DNA of 51,456 bases from Frigoribacterium faeni (GCF_011761235.1 NZ_JAAOYW010000001.1:1371465-1422920); one strand, 5' to 3'. Shown: positions 15,726 through 27,013, counted from the stretch's first letter. Numbers and translations are program-made. The notes: a model not told the origin generated them from the letters alone.

Positions 15726-17915
15726 GTGCGACCTGCACCTCGCTCCCCGTCGCCGCCCCCGAACGCCGCCCCGCGGTCGGAACGCACCCGCCACGACGTC
15801 CAGGCCCTCCGCGTCGTCGCCGTCGTGGCCGTCGTGCTCGAGCACGTGCTGCAGCGGCCCGCCGGCGGGTTCGTCGGCGTCGACGTGTTCTTCGTCATCT
15901 CCGGGTTCCTCATCACCGGCCACCTGCTCGCCGAGGCCGACGCGACGGGCCGGATCGCGCTCGTCTCGTTCGTCCGCCGACGCGTGCGGCGTCTCGGCCC
16001 CGCCGCCGTGGTCGTCCTCGCCGGGAGCGTCCTCGTCGGCTGGGCCGTGCTGCCCGGCGGTCGCCGGGCGTCGACGGTCGTCGACGCGGCGTGGGCCGTG
16101 CTGCTCGCGGCGAACGCCCGCTTCGTCGAGCAGGGCACCGGCTACTTCGACGCCGACACGCCTCCGTCGCCGCTGCAGCACTTCTGGTCGCTCGCCGTCG
16201 AGGAGCAGTTCTACCTCGTGCTCCCGTCGGTCCTGACGCTCCTCCTGGTCGCCCTGGTCGCCCGGGGCCTGCAGGGCCAGCTGCGTCGCTGGGCCGCCGC
16301 GGTGCTGTCCGTCGTCGTGGCCGGCTCGTTCGCGTGGGCCCTCGTGCAGACGGCGTCGTCGCCCGGCAGCGCGTACTTCTCGACCTCCACCCGAGCGTGG
16401 GAGCTCGGCGTGGGCGCCCTGCTGGCCGCAGCCCTGCCGACGGCTCCGAGGCTGCCCGACCTCCTGCGTCGCACGCTGGGCTGGCTCGGCATGGCCGTGA
16501 TCGTCGCCTCGGCGATCGTGCTCGACCCCGCGACGCCGTTCCCGGCGCCCGGGGCCCTGCTCCCCGTGGCCGGTGCCGCCCTCGTGATCGCGACGAGCGT
16601 CCCGGGGTCGCGCACGGGCGTGGCCCGGCTGGGTCTCGGCCCGGGTGCGGCGGTGGCCGCCGCCTCCTACTCGATCTACCTCTGGCACTTCCCCGTGCTG
16701 GTGCTGGCCTCGGCCGCCCTCCCCTCCGTGCACGGCACCGGGCTCGCGGCGACCGTGCTGGGCCTCACGGCCGTGCTCGCGACCGGGTCGTACCTGCTCG
16801 TCGAGCAACCCGTGCTCCGGTCGCCGTGGCTCGACGACCGCCCGACGCCGAGGACGACCCGTGCGGAGGGGTGGCGCGAGTGGCGACGGCTCCACGCGCG
16901 CCGGTACCGGAACGGCGGGCTGACCGCCCTCGTGGCGATCTCGCTGGGCCTGCTGCCCTTCGCCCTCGCCCAGCGCGCGGTCGCGCCGCTCCCTCCCGTG
17001 GCTGCCCTGACCGACCAGGCAGCGCAGGTCGACGACCCCGCGCTCGCGACCCCCGAGCGCGCCGCCCTCCGCGCCGAGGTCGAGTCGGCCCTGGCGCTCT
17101 CGACGTGGCCGGCCCTGAGCCCGAGCCTCGACGACCTGCTCGCCGCGAACAGGGCCTACGACGCGTCGGTCGATCCGCGGCAGAAGCGGCTGCTCGACTG
17201 CGCGAGCCCGGGCGGCAACCGGCCGAGCCGCGCCGACTGCACGGTCGGCGCGCCCGACGCGGCGCACCGGGCGGTGCTCGTGGGCGACTCGACGGCCGGC
17301 TTCTCGTTCCCCACCTGGGCGGCCGTCGCCGAGACGTCGACCACCTGGTCGGTCGAGGACGCGGCCCGCTCCGCGTGCCCCTACGTCGACCTCGAGATCG
17401 ACCTCGGCGAGGACATCGCCCCCTGCCGAGAGCACGTGCGGCAGGTGCAGCAGCGCCTCCTGGCCGACCCGCCCGACCGCCTGCTGGTCACCAACACCTA
17501 CGCGTGGGTCCGCGACGGCGGCGGAGCGGACGTCTCGGGCGCGCAGTGGCGCGCGCACCTGCTGCCCCTGCTCGAGCCCCTCGCGGCCGCCGGGACGCAG
17601 GTCGTCATCGTCGCCCCGCCGCCGAGCTCCGCCAACGTCAAGGAGTGCTACACGAGGACCAGCACGCCCTCCGACTGCGTCAGCACCACGCCGGGGCACT
17701 ACCGCGAGCGGGCCGCGGCCGACGAGCAGGTCGCCGAGCAGCTGGGGGGCGTCTACGTCGCGACCGAGTCGCTGTGGTGCCTCGACGCCCGGTGTCCCGC
17801 CTTCATCGGCACGACGCCCACCAAGTTCGACTTCGCGCACCTCACCCTCGCCATGGCGATCAAGGTCGCACCGGCGTTCCGCGAGGTGCTCTCGGCGGCC
17901 GGCGTCGAGCTGTAG
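15726..17915 (+). CDS. OafA/YrhL-type membrane acyltransferase with C-terminal SGNH domain
   Basis: A 729-residue fusion. Residues about 22-370 form the acyltransferase-3 membrane domain: the opening HDVQALR, GGFVGVDVFFVISGFLIT near 47-64, and FWSLAVEEQFY. After a basic linker and one more helix, the extracytoplasmic SGNH domain shows the GDS nucleophile Ser522 and the catalytic FDFAH with Asp702 and His705. Such proteins acetylate or otherwise acylate cell-surface polysaccharide or peptidoglycan: the membrane part imports the acyl group and the SGNH domain transfers it. The acceptor is unknown, and no glycan cluster surrounds it. Confidence 0.93.
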   Translation: MRPAPRSPSPPPNAAPRSERTRHDVQALRVVAVVAVVLEHVLQRPAGGFVGVDVFFVISGFLITGHLLAEADATGRIALVSFVRRRVRRLGPAAVVVLAGSVLVGWAVLPGGRRASTVVDAAWAVLLAANARFVEQGTGYFDADTPPSPLQHFWSLAVEEQFYLVLPSVLTLLLVALVARGLQGQLRRWAAAVLSVVVAGSFAWALVQTASSPGSAYFSTSTRAWELGVGALLAAALPTAPRLPDLLRRTLGWLGMAVIVASAIVLDPATPFPAPGALLPVAGAALVIATSVPGSRTGVARLGLGPGAAVAAASYSIYLWHFPVLVLASAALPSVHGTGLAATVLGLTAVLATGSYLLVEQPVLRSPWLDDRPTPRTTRAEGWREWRRLHARRYRNGGLTALVAISLGLLPFALAQRAVAPLPPVAALTDQAAQVDDPALATPERAALRAEVESALALSTWPALSPSLDDLLAANRAYDASVDPRQKRLLDCASPGGNRPSRADCTVGAPDAAHRAVLVGDSTAGFSFPTWAAVAETSTTWSVEDAARSACPYVDLEIDLGEDIAPCREHVRQVQQRLLADPPDRLLVTNTYAWVRDGGGADVSGAQWRAHLLPLLEPLAAAGTQVVIVAPPPSSANVKECYTRTSTPSDCVSTTPGHYRERAAADEQVAEQLGGVYVATESLWCLDARCPAFIGTTPTKFDFAHLTLAMAIKVAPAFREVLSAAGVEL

Positions 17916-17924
17916 CCGCGGCGG

Positions 17925-18833
17925 TCAGTCGGTGAACGCCGTGCGGACCGCCGCGACGTCGTCGCCGCCGTGCCCGCGCTCGGCCGCCGTGCCGTACAGG
18001 CCGGCGAGGGCGGTCAGCAGCGAGGTGTCGAACCCGGTGCCGTCGGCGGCCTCGTGCATGAGCGCCAGGTCCTTGCGGAGGCCGTCGAGCGCGAACTGCG
18101 CCGGGTACTCCCCCGCGATCATCGTCGCGCCCTTGAGGTGCGCGTAGGGGGTGTCGGACTGACCGCCCTCGATCGCGTCGAGGAACAGCTGCGGGTCGAG
18201 CCCGAGCGACTGCGCCAGCGAGATCGACTGGGCGGTCGCGGCCGTCACGGAGGCGATCCAGGCGTTGGCGGCGAGCTTCAGGGCCGTGCCCTGGCCGACC
18301 GTGTCGCCGGCCGCGATCGTCTTCGCGCCCATCGCGTCGAGCACGGGCCGCGCACGGGCGAGCAGGTCGGCGTCGCCGGCGGCGAGCATGACGAGCGCCC
18401 CGGTCTCGGCGGGCTTCTTCGTGCCGAGCATCATCGCCTCGACGAGGGGGACGCCGCGCTCGGCGGCCAGGTCGACCACGCGGGCGGTGTCGGCGGCGCC
18501 GATCGTGCTGGCCTGGACCCAGACCGGCCCGGCCTCGCCGGTCTCGCTCGCCTCGCCGGTCTCGGTCCGCTCGCCGGTGTCGCTCCCTGCGCCGGTCTCG
18601 GTCGCCTCGCGCAGGACGCTCAGCACGGCCTCGCCGTCGAAGAGCACCGTGACGACGACCTCGGCCCCGGCGACGGCCTCGCGGGCGGTGTCGGCGACGG
18701 TCGCCCCGTCGTCGGCGAGCGGCTCGGCCTTGGCCCGGGTGCGGTTCCACGCCGTGACGTCGTGTCCCTCGCGCAGCAGCGTCCGGACGACGCCCTGCCC
18801 CATGATCCCCGTGCCGAGTACCGCGACCTTCAT
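17925..18833 (-). CDS. NAD(P)-dependent oxidoreductase of the 3-hydroxyisobutyrate dehydrogenase family
   Basis: A 302-residue beta-hydroxyacid dehydrogenase-like protein. The Rossmann motif VLGTGIMGQG is at 5-14, followed by NRT near 30-32. The catalytic Lys186 and Asn190 lie in LKLAANAW. Residues about 78-102 are a Thr/Gly/Glu-rich insertion of ETGE repeats, unusual for the family and encoded by short DNA repeats. Such proteins oxidise 3-hydroxy acids or reduce small aldehydes; the substrate is unknown. AAGGAG precedes the ATG. A possible -10 (TACGGT, minus strand, 18912-18917) lies about 80 bp upstream. Confidence 0.88.
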   Translation of the reverse strand: MKVAVLGTGIMGQGVVRTLLREGHDVTAWNRTRAKAEPLADDGATVADTAREAVAGAEVVVTVLFDGEAVLSVLREATETGAGSDTGERTETGEASETGEAGPVWVQASTIGAADTARVVDLAAERGVPLVEAMMLGTKKPAETGALVMLAAGDADLLARARPVLDAMGAKTIAAGDTVGQGTALKLAANAWIASVTAATAQSISLAQSLGLDPQLFLDAIEGGQSDTPYAHLKGATMIAGEYPAQFALDGLRKDLALMHEAADGTGFDTSLLTALAGLYGTAAERGHGGDDVAAVRTAFTD

Positions 18834-19068
18834 GCGCCTGCTCCTTGTCGGCGGCCGGGCGTCTCGCCGGGCCGCGTCGTCGTGTGGGCGGCCTCCGGGC
18901 CGCCGCGGTCGACCGTACGCCGCGTCGCGGTGGACGTGCCCGACGGCCGTCGCGACCGTCGCCGGGACGCGGGACGCGCCTCCTCGGCTGCCCCTAGGCC
19001 CGTGGACGCGAGCATCCGGCGGGAGCCGAGGCGCGCCTCCTCGACGAGCGCAGGAGGCGCGGGCCGGG

Positions 19069-19794
19069 TCAGTCGACCTCGCCCGTGCCGAGGGGGTCGC
19101 GTCGGATCGCCCGCCGGACCCGCGCGACGACGGAGGGCGCGGGCGGCTCGTTGTAGGCGCCCGCCTGCTCCTGCCCGCTGAGGCGCTGGATCGCGGCCAT
19201 GACCTCGTCGGTCGCGTGACGACGCGCGCGGCCCGACGTGGCCTCGCCGTGGTGCGACAGGTCGATCGGCTCGCCGAACTCGACCGTGAAGCGACGGAGG
19301 CGCGGGACGGTCGTGCCGGCCGGCTGCAGCTCCTGCGTGCCGGTCAGCGCCACGGGGACGACGGGTGCGCCGCTCGTGAGCGCCAGCCAGGCGACCCCGG
19401 TGCGGCCGCGGTACAGGCGGCCGTCGAGCGAGCGGGTGCCCTCGGGGTAGATCGCGAAGGCGTGCCCCTCTGTGAGGCGGCCGAGGCCCAGGTCGAGGGC
19501 CTGCTGGGCCGCGGCCCCCGCCCCGCGCTCGACGCCGATCGCGCCGATGCCCGAGAAGAACGCGCGACGGAGCCGGCCCTTCACGCCGGTGCCGGTGAAG
19601 TACGCGTTCTTGGCGAGGAACGAGACCTCGCGGGGAGCCATCAGCGTGATGACGACGCTGTCCATGAACGAGAGGTGGTTGCTGGCGAGGATGACGGCTC
19701 CCCGACGGGGGACGTTGCGGCGACCGACGACCTTCGGGCGCCAGAGCAGCCGGACGAGGGGCACGAGCGCGGCACGGCTGAGGGAGGTGAGCAC
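19069..19794 (-). CDS. 1-acyl-sn-glycerol-3-phosphate acyltransferase family (PlsC)
   Basis: A 241-residue protein (GTG start) with the acyltransferase signatures: NHLSFMDS, giving His40 and Asp45 of HX4D, then the substrate-binding YPEGTRS near 116-122 and a PVVPVALTG segment. It attaches a second acyl chain to lysophosphatidic acid in phospholipid synthesis, or a related substrate. The start is uncertain: GTG at 19794 has CACAGT 6 nt upstream (leaderless pattern), while ATG at 19833 would add 13 residues without a ribosome-binding site. Confidence 0.88.
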   Translation of the reverse strand: MLTSLSRAALVPLVRLLWRPKVVGRRNVPRRGAVILASNHLSFMDSVVITLMAPREVSFLAKNAYFTGTGVKGRLRRAFFSGIGAIGVERGAGAAAQQALDLGLGRLTEGHAFAIYPEGTRSLDGRLYRGRTGVAWLALTSGAPVVPVALTGTQELQPAGTTVPRLRRFTVEFGEPIDLSHHGEATSGRARRHATDEVMAAIQRLSGQEQAGAYNEPPAPSVVARVRRAIRRDPLGTGEVD

Positions 19795-20069
19795 GCCTCC
19801 ACTGTGCCGGACGGTGCATGCCGGGGCGGGCATGCGGGGCGGGCGGGGGTGCTTGGTGGGCGCGCGGGGTGCGTGGTGGGCGGGCGCGCGGGGGTGCGGG
19901 GTGAGCGCGTGTGCGGGGCTGGCCCCCGGGGTTGTCCTGGTCTGCGGGGTGGCCCCCGCGGAGGCTCGACGGGTGCCCCCTGCGGGTGCCGGACGGGTGA
20001 GCGGCGACGCGGTCCGGCTCGCCCGGGACCGCCCGTTGCGGGTACGACGGGTGTCCCCCTCAGGGAGGA
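19795..20069. other. G-rich intergenic region without a gene
   Basis: The stretch from the PlsC start to the next promoter is strongly G-rich on the plus strand and made of imperfect repeats such as GGGTGCGTGGTGGGCG. No reading frame in it looks coding. I see no clear element apart from the possible -10 of the PlsC gene at 19801-19806. Confidence 0.6.
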
Positions 20070-20098
20070 TTGTGGGCCGTCAGGGCCCTCCCTATGCT
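20070..20098 (+). promoter_or_regulatory. Complete -35/-10 promoter of a leaderless gene
   Basis: TTGTGG (20070-20075) and TATGCT (20093-20098) are separated by 17 bp, the optimal sigma-70-type spacing. Six bases later the GTG start codon at 20105 coincides with the expected transcription start. It is the best-formed leaderless promoter in the window. Confidence 0.75.
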
Positions 20099-20104
20099 CA
20101 CCGC

Positions 20105-20935
20105 GTGGGGACCAGACGGGGCACAGGGGCGCAGCGGGGGCTGACGCTCGGGGACGCACGGCGGCGACGCCGGGCAGGCGGCGGCGCGGAGGCGGGCCTG
20201 GCGGTCCGTGGCGGCGTTGAGCGATCCGGGCCTGCCGACGGCCTGATCGCGGACGGCCCGTCCGAGGGACTCCTGCCGCTGCCCGCCGGAGGCGCCCCCC
20301 GCGTCGCGTGGATGCTCGCCCCCGTCTGGCACGCCGGGTTCGCGGTGCTGTCCGTGCTCGGCGCGCTGCACGCCGGGCCCGCCGGCACCTTAGCCCCCCT
20401 CACCGCGACCGTGCTCTACGGGATCGCCGGCGCCCTCTTCACGGCGGTCGCGCTGCTGCTCGTCGCCCTGCGCGTGCAGGGCACCCGAGGAGGAGCGGTG
20501 CCGCTCGTCCCGGTGCAGGCCGCGTACCTGACCACTCCCGTCGCGAGCGCGGTGCTGCTGACGGCGGCCTACGTGACGCGCGTCGGCGACGGCCCGTTCA
20601 TCGGCGGCTTCGGCGCCATGGTGGCGCTGATCGTCGGGCTGGTGCTGCTCGCGCAGCGCACGGTCGAGCTGCAGCTCGGGTCGGCCGGGCCGGTGTCCGA
20701 ACGGCGGACGCCGACGGCCCCGGTGACCGTGGTGCCCGGCGGCGCCGGTGCGGCGGGCGCGGACCGCGCCGCTGCGGGTGCTGGTGCTGGTGCGGCGAGC
20801 GCGGACCGCGCCGCCCGCCGGGCGGCCGTGGTGCCCGCCGCCGCCGTGTCGGCGGCTGTCTCGGCGGCGACGTCGGCCGCCGCGCCCGAGGCGAGCGCGT
20901 CGGACCTCGCACGTGACGGGTCGGCGCGGCTCTAG
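20105..20935 (+). CDS. Four-helix membrane protein of unknown function
   Basis: A 276-residue protein I do not recognise. The N-terminal ~65 residues are basic and hydrophilic. Four membrane helices follow (about 68-90, 99-122, 138-158 and 165-187). The C-terminal ~75 residues are Ala/Gly-rich, with the near-repeat AGADRAAAGAGAGAASADRAA. GTG at 20105 is chosen because a complete promoter ends 6 nt before it. No motif suggests a function; it could be a DUF-type actinobacterial membrane protein. Confidence 0.72.
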   Translation: MGTRRGTGAQRGLTLGDARRRRRAGGGAEAGLAVRGGVERSGPADGLIADGPSEGLLPLPAGGAPRVAWMLAPVWHAGFAVLSVLGALHAGPAGTLAPLTATVLYGIAGALFTAVALLLVALRVQGTRGGAVPLVPVQAAYLTTPVASAVLLTAAYVTRVGDGPFIGGFGAMVALIVGLVLLAQRTVELQLGSAGPVSERRTPTAPVTVVPGGAGAAGADRAAAGAGAGAASADRAARRAAVVPAAAVSAAVSAATSAAAPEASASDLARDGSARL

Positions 20936-21040
20936 CCCCGGTCGTCCTGGTCGGCCTGCCGCGCGTCGCAGACGGCGCGGGGTCGACGTCGCGACGTGCG
21001 GCACGGCGTCGACGTGGGCCTTCGCGAGCACGACCTCGTC

Positions 21041-21121
21041 GCAAATGCCGACCTCGGAGCCTGCAATACGGGCTTTTCCCCCTGTTGTGACGCGCCCCGG
21101 GGCTGATCGGTCGGCATTTGC
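21041..21121. repeat. Perfect 13-bp inverted repeat enclosing a less GC-rich segment
   Basis: GCAAATGCCGACC (21041-21053) and its exact complement (21109-21121) frame 55 bp that include GGGCTTTTCCCCC and the palindrome GCCCCGGGGC. Base composition is unlike the surroundings. It may be a structured 3' end of the recQ mRNA, or a small non-coding element. It is too short and has no target duplication that would mark it as an insertion sequence. Confidence 0.7.
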
Positions 21122-21164
21122 GGCAGCTTGCGGGCAGAGCTGTGTGGGCGCAGCTGCGAGGGCG

Positions 21165-21244
21165 GGGCTGTGCGGGCAGGGCTGTGCGGGCAGGGCTGTG
21201 CGGGCAGGGCTGTGCGGGCAGGGCTGTGCGGGCAGGGCTGTGCG
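21165..21244. repeat. 14-bp tandem repeat, five full copies plus a partial
   Basis: The unit GGGCTGTGCGGGCA repeats exactly from 21165 to 21234 and continues for 10 bp. Degenerate copies precede it from about 21121. It is a minisatellite-like array in non-coding DNA, probably produced by slippage. Confidence 0.92.
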
Positions 21245-21319
21245 TCGGCGTCGGCGTCGGCGTCGGTGTCGGCGTCGGTGTCCCCGGCAACGGCGGCTCG
21301 CCGGGGTGCTCCGCGGGCG

Positions 21320-23524
<2,205 letters not shown>

Positions 23525-23555
23525 GCGACGAGTCTAGGAGGCCGGGCCGACAGGC

Positions 23556-24509
23556 TCAGCCGACCCGCGCCTCCTCGGGGACGGGGCCTGCCCCGGGAAC
23601 GCCCGGGGAGGTGCGACGCTCGCCCGACCTGTGGAAGGCCCGGGTCACCAGCCACGCCCAGACCGGCGTGCAGACGACCGTGACGGCGAGGCCCAGCGGG
23701 CTGCCGTCGCTCGCCTCGGTGCCCGCGAACGGCGCCAGCAGCAGGAACAGCACCGTGTTGTTGAGCACGTGCCCGACGATCGCGGCCTCGAGGCCCCCGG
23801 TGCGCCAGGTCAGCCACGCCGCGGCGACCCCGAACACCGCCACGTCGAGCACGCCCCACGGGTTGTACGCGTGCGAGAGCGCGAAGGCGACCGTCGGCAC
23901 GACGATCGCGACCACGGGCCAGGCGACCCACGACCCGAGGGCCTGGGTCGCGAAGCCGCGGTAGACGTACTCCTCGCCGGAGGCCTGGAGCGGCACCAGC
24001 AGGACGATCACCAGCACCGACCAGACGAGCGTCGACGGCGGGGTGGTCACCGGCCCCGTGCGGATCGCCTGGCCCGTGAGGGGCGGCACGACGAGGTAGC
24101 TGAGGCCCACGGTCAGCGCCATGAGCACGAGCCCCGCGGGCACGGTGCGGAGCATCCAGCGCCAGCGCAGCCGGCCCGCGACGCTCGAGAGCTGCCCGGG
24201 CCGCCCGAGGCCGGCGAGCCTCGTCGCGAGCAGCACCGACGGCAGCAGGGTGGCGATCGACGACAGCGTCAGCAGCAGGACGAGCGGCTGGGAGGCGTCG
24301 AGCCGGTCGTCGCGGAGGCCCTGCGCGACCGTCGCCGCGAGCTCCTGCCCGCCGACGGCGCGGATGACCGTGTAGATCGCCAGCACCACCGCGTTCGCGA
24401 GCGCGACGTAGAGCAGCGCCCCGGCCGCCACGGCGACGAGCGGCCGCCACCACCGGTAGGTCGGCAGGGTGCGGAACAGCCGGTGGTACTCGGAGGAGGC
24501 GGGGGTCAC
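23556..24509 (-). CDS. CPBP-family intramembrane metalloprotease
   Basis: A 317-residue membrane protein with about eight hydrophobic segments. The CPBP/Abi motifs are complete: Glu179-Glu180 and Arg184 in GEEYVYRGF, His213 in FALSHAYNP, and His247 with Asn251 in HVLNN. Members cleave substrates within the membrane; in bacteria they act in bacteriocin immunity or protein maturation. GTG at 24509 has TAATCT 7 nt upstream (minus strand, 24517-24522), so it is probably leaderless. No bacteriocin gene is seen nearby. Confidence 0.92.
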   Translation of the reverse strand: MTPASSEYHRLFRTLPTYRWWRPLVAVAAGALLYVALANAVVLAIYTVIRAVGGQELAATVAQGLRDDRLDASQPLVLLLTLSSIATLLPSVLLATRLAGLGRPGQLSSVAGRLRWRWMLRTVPAGLVLMALTVGLSYLVVPPLTGQAIRTGPVTTPPSTLVWSVLVIVLLVPLQASGEEYVYRGFATQALGSWVAWPVVAIVVPTVAFALSHAYNPWGVLDVAVFGVAAAWLTWRTGGLEAAIVGHVLNNTVLFLLLAPFAGTEASDGSPLGLAVTVVCTPVWAWLVTRAFHRSGERRTSPGVPGAGPVPEEARVG

Positions 24510-24525
24510 GCCCCCGAGATTAACG

Positions 24526-24569
24526 CCCGCGGCCCGGCCGCACCTGAGCAGGTGCGACCGGGCCGCGGG
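24526..24569. terminator. 20-bp hairpin downstream of the 5'-nucleotidase gene
   Basis: The arms at 24526-24545 and 24550-24569 pair with a single mismatch around a GAGC loop. It lies 16 bp after the nucleotidase stop and immediately upstream of the CPBP promoter, so it separates the two transcripts. Confidence 0.8.
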
Positions 24570-24584
24570 GTCGTGCGGGCGGCG

Positions 24585-26927
24585 TCAGACCGTGGTCGAG
24601 TCCTCGGTCTCGGCCGTCAGGGCGCGACGACGACGGAGGCGCGTGGCCGTGAGCGCACCGGCCCCGGCCAGCATCAGCACGAGTGCTGCGAGGAGCCCGG
24701 TCGTGGCGGCGTCCGAGCCGGTGAAGGCGAGGTCGCCCCCGGCGGTGACGGTCGGGGTCGAGCCCGTGCCCGAACCGGTGCCCGCACCCGCGCCGGTGCC
24801 GGTGCCCGTGCCGGGAGCCGTGCCGCCGCCGGTGCCGGGCGCGGCCGGGTCGGACGGGTCGGACGGGTCGACCGGCTCACCCGGCACCGGCTCGACGACG
24901 ACCGGGGCCGCCGCGGCCGCGAGGACGACCGGCACGTCGATCTCGGTGCCCGTCCCGGCCACCGCGATGCGCAGCGAGCGCGTGACGGGGCCCGCCTCGG
25001 GGGCGGTGACGCCCTCGGGCACGGTGACCGTGAGCGTGGCGACACCCTGCTCGTCGAACAACGGGGTCGCCGCGGTGTCGACGGTCGAGGTCGCGACCTC
25101 GACGCCGTCGAGGGACGCGGTCACGGTGACCGGGTCGGCCTGGTCGGGCGCCGCCTGGCTCATGACGAGCGACGAGAGGTCGAGCTCGACCTGCTGGCCG
25201 GCCCCGAAGCCGCCCTCGGGCGCCTCGGTCGCCGTGACGCCCAGCGAGCGGACGGCGAAGTCCGGGGTCGGGACGAGCCCCTTCTCCGTCTGGTCGGCGA
25301 AGTAGTCGACCTGGCTCTGCAGGTCGACCTGGCCGCTGTCGGCGTGCGCGCGGCCGTTGGCGAACGCGGTGAAGCCGTCGCCGCCCGTCGCGAGGAACGA
25401 GTTCGTCGTCACCTTGTAGACGGTGTCGTCGACGAGGGGCTCGCCGTCGAGCGACGCGCTCGTGACGGCGAAGCCGCCCGTGGCCGAGGGGTCGTAGGTG
25501 TAGGCGAGGCCCTCGGACGTGCCCAGCTTGAGGAACGGACGAGCCGTGACCGTGGGCTGGTACTGCTGCCCGAGCACGGCCTTGATCTCGGCCCCGGTCA
25601 TGTCGACCACCACGAGGGTGTTGGCGAACGGCTGCACGAGGGCGACGGACCGGTAGTCGATGACCCCGCCCGTCTCGGCGTCGTAGAGCAGGTCGGTGCG
25701 GAGCCCGCCCGGGTTCATCAGCGCCAGCTGGGCGCCCTTGTCGCGCGTCGACCAGAGCTGCACGTCGGCGACGAAGTTGCCGAGGGTCGACTCGCCGCCG
25801 CGGTTCTCGGTGCTGCCGGTGAAGGCGCGGAGGAAGTCGCCGCCGATGGTGCCGACCGGGTCGTCGCCGCGCTCGTTCGCGACGGCGACCGCCCGGGACA
25901 CGATGCCCTTGATGTCGGGGTTCGGGCCGGGCGCGTAGCCGAACAGCTTCTGCTGCGGCAGCAGGGTGGCCCTCACGGTGTCGCGCGGCGCACCTACCGA
26001 GGTCGGGTCGAACGTCAGCTGGAGGTGGCCGAGGAACGCGCCGTAGCTGCCCGTCTGCACGACGGGACGCGGCACGGTGCTGTCGTCGGGCACGACCGTC
26101 GTGTTGTACGAGGCGTGCGTGTGCGCCGACAGGATCGCCGAGACGTCGGGGCTGACGCCGCGCGCGATCTCGCCGAAGGCGCTGTCGCCGCCGATCGCGG
26201 CGGGCGTGGCGTCGGCCGCGCCCTCGTGCACGAGCAGCACGATGGCGTCGGCCGCGTCGGTCGCGACGATCTCGTCGGCGGCGGCGTTGACGGCCGGCAC
26301 GATCGGGGTGAAGGTGAGGCCCGCGATGCCGTCCGGCGACACGAGCGTCGGCATCGACTCGGTCACCGCGCCGATGAAGGCGACGCGCACACCGCTCTCC
26401 GTGGTCTTGACGGCGTACGGCGGGAGCGCGTGCTCGGTGCCGCGCATGACGTTCGCGGCGACGTACGGGAACTCGCTGTTCTCGGTCACCCGGCCCAGGA
26501 GGTCGTCCTGGCCCTTGTCGAACTCGTGGTTGCCGGCCGCCGACACGTCGAGGCCGATCGAGTTGAGGGCGTCGAGGGTGGGCTCGTCGTCCTGGATGAA
26601 CGACGTGAACGTCGAGGCGCCGATGTTGTCGCCGGACGAGACGAACAGGGTGTCGGGGTTCGACGCCCGCACGGCGTCGACCGCGCCCGCGAGCGACACC
26701 GCGCCGCCGATGGTCGTGTTGCGGCCGACCCCGTCGTCGGGCTCGATGCGGCCGTGGAAGTCGTTGATGCCGACCACGTCGACGGTGAGCGGGACGGCCT
26801 GTGCGGCCGGGGCCGCGACGAGCACGCCGAGGCCGAGCGTGCTGACGGCGACGAACGAGAGGGCGGCGCGGCGTCGTCGCCGGCCTCCGCTCTCGGACTG
26901 GGGTGTGGCAGGGAGGCGGGGGCGCAT
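24585..26927 (-). CDS. Secreted 5'-nucleotidase/UDP-sugar hydrolase with sortase-like anchor
   Basis: A 780-residue exported enzyme. The basic N-terminus and a hydrophobic core ending in AAPAAQA form a signal peptide (cleavage near 44). The metallophosphatase domain shows INDFHGR, SSGDN and GNHEFDKG. The 5_nucleotid_C domain shows MNPGGLRTD and NTLVVVDMTG. After a Gly/Thr/Pro-rich linker the C-terminus has LAFTG (733-737), a membrane helix and RLRRRR: an LPXTG-like sorting signal with Ala in place of Pro. It probably dephosphorylates extracellular nucleotides at the cell wall. AGGAGA precedes the ATG. Confidence 0.93.
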   Translation of the reverse strand: MRPRLPATPQSESGGRRRRRAALSFVAVSTLGLGVLVAAPAAQAVPLTVDVVGINDFHGRIEPDDGVGRNTTIGGAVSLAGAVDAVRASNPDTLFVSSGDNIGASTFTSFIQDDEPTLDALNSIGLDVSAAGNHEFDKGQDDLLGRVTENSEFPYVAANVMRGTEHALPPYAVKTTESGVRVAFIGAVTESMPTLVSPDGIAGLTFTPIVPAVNAAADEIVATDAADAIVLLVHEGAADATPAAIGGDSAFGEIARGVSPDVSAILSAHTHASYNTTVVPDDSTVPRPVVQTGSYGAFLGHLQLTFDPTSVGAPRDTVRATLLPQQKLFGYAPGPNPDIKGIVSRAVAVANERGDDPVGTIGGDFLRAFTGSTENRGGESTLGNFVADVQLWSTRDKGAQLALMNPGGLRTDLLYDAETGGVIDYRSVALVQPFANTLVVVDMTGAEIKAVLGQQYQPTVTARPFLKLGTSEGLAYTYDPSATGGFAVTSASLDGEPLVDDTVYKVTTNSFLATGGDGFTAFANGRAHADSGQVDLQSQVDYFADQTEKGLVPTPDFAVRSLGVTATEAPEGGFGAGQQVELDLSSLVMSQAAPDQADPVTVTASLDGVEVATSTVDTAATPLFDEQGVATLTVTVPEGVTAPEAGPVTRSLRIAVAGTGTEIDVPVVLAAAAAPVVVEPVPGEPVDPSDPSDPAAPGTGGGTAPGTGTGTGAGAGTGSGTGSTPTVTAGGDLAFTGSDAATTGLLAALVLMLAGAGALTATRLRRRRALTAETEDSTTV

Positions 26928-27013
26928 GACGGGTGTGTCTCCTGTGTGCTGGGGGTCGGAGGGGCTCGAGGGGCCCCGGCGGCCTGGCCCCCGGTCGAGG
27001 GACGGCCCCCACG

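Larger units (their letters stand above)
20936..21319. other. Intergenic region with palindrome and tandem repeats, no gene
   Basis: This 384-bp gap lies between the four-helix protein and the 3' end of recQ. It holds a 13-bp perfect inverted repeat (21041-21121), degenerate then exact 14-bp tandem repeats (up to 21244) and a run of GTCGGC/GTCGGT hexamers (about 21245-21282). No frame looks coding. Confidence 0.7.

Noticed and set aside
15726-17915. Acyltransferase gene as part of a polysaccharide or biosynthetic cluster
   Set aside because: No glycosyltransferase, flippase, polymerase or modular synthase gene lies next to it; neighbours are unrelated metabolic genes.
19834-20069. Possible small genes in the G-rich gap before the four-helix membrane protein
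   Set aside because: Frames here consist of Gly, Arg, Ala and Val repeats, have no ribosome-binding site or promoter of their own and show no domain.
21041-21121. Possible miniature insertion element bounded by 13-bp inverted repeats
   Set aside because: It is only 81 bp, has no visible target-site duplication, and no transposase is encoded nearby. A structured RNA or palindrome is more economical.
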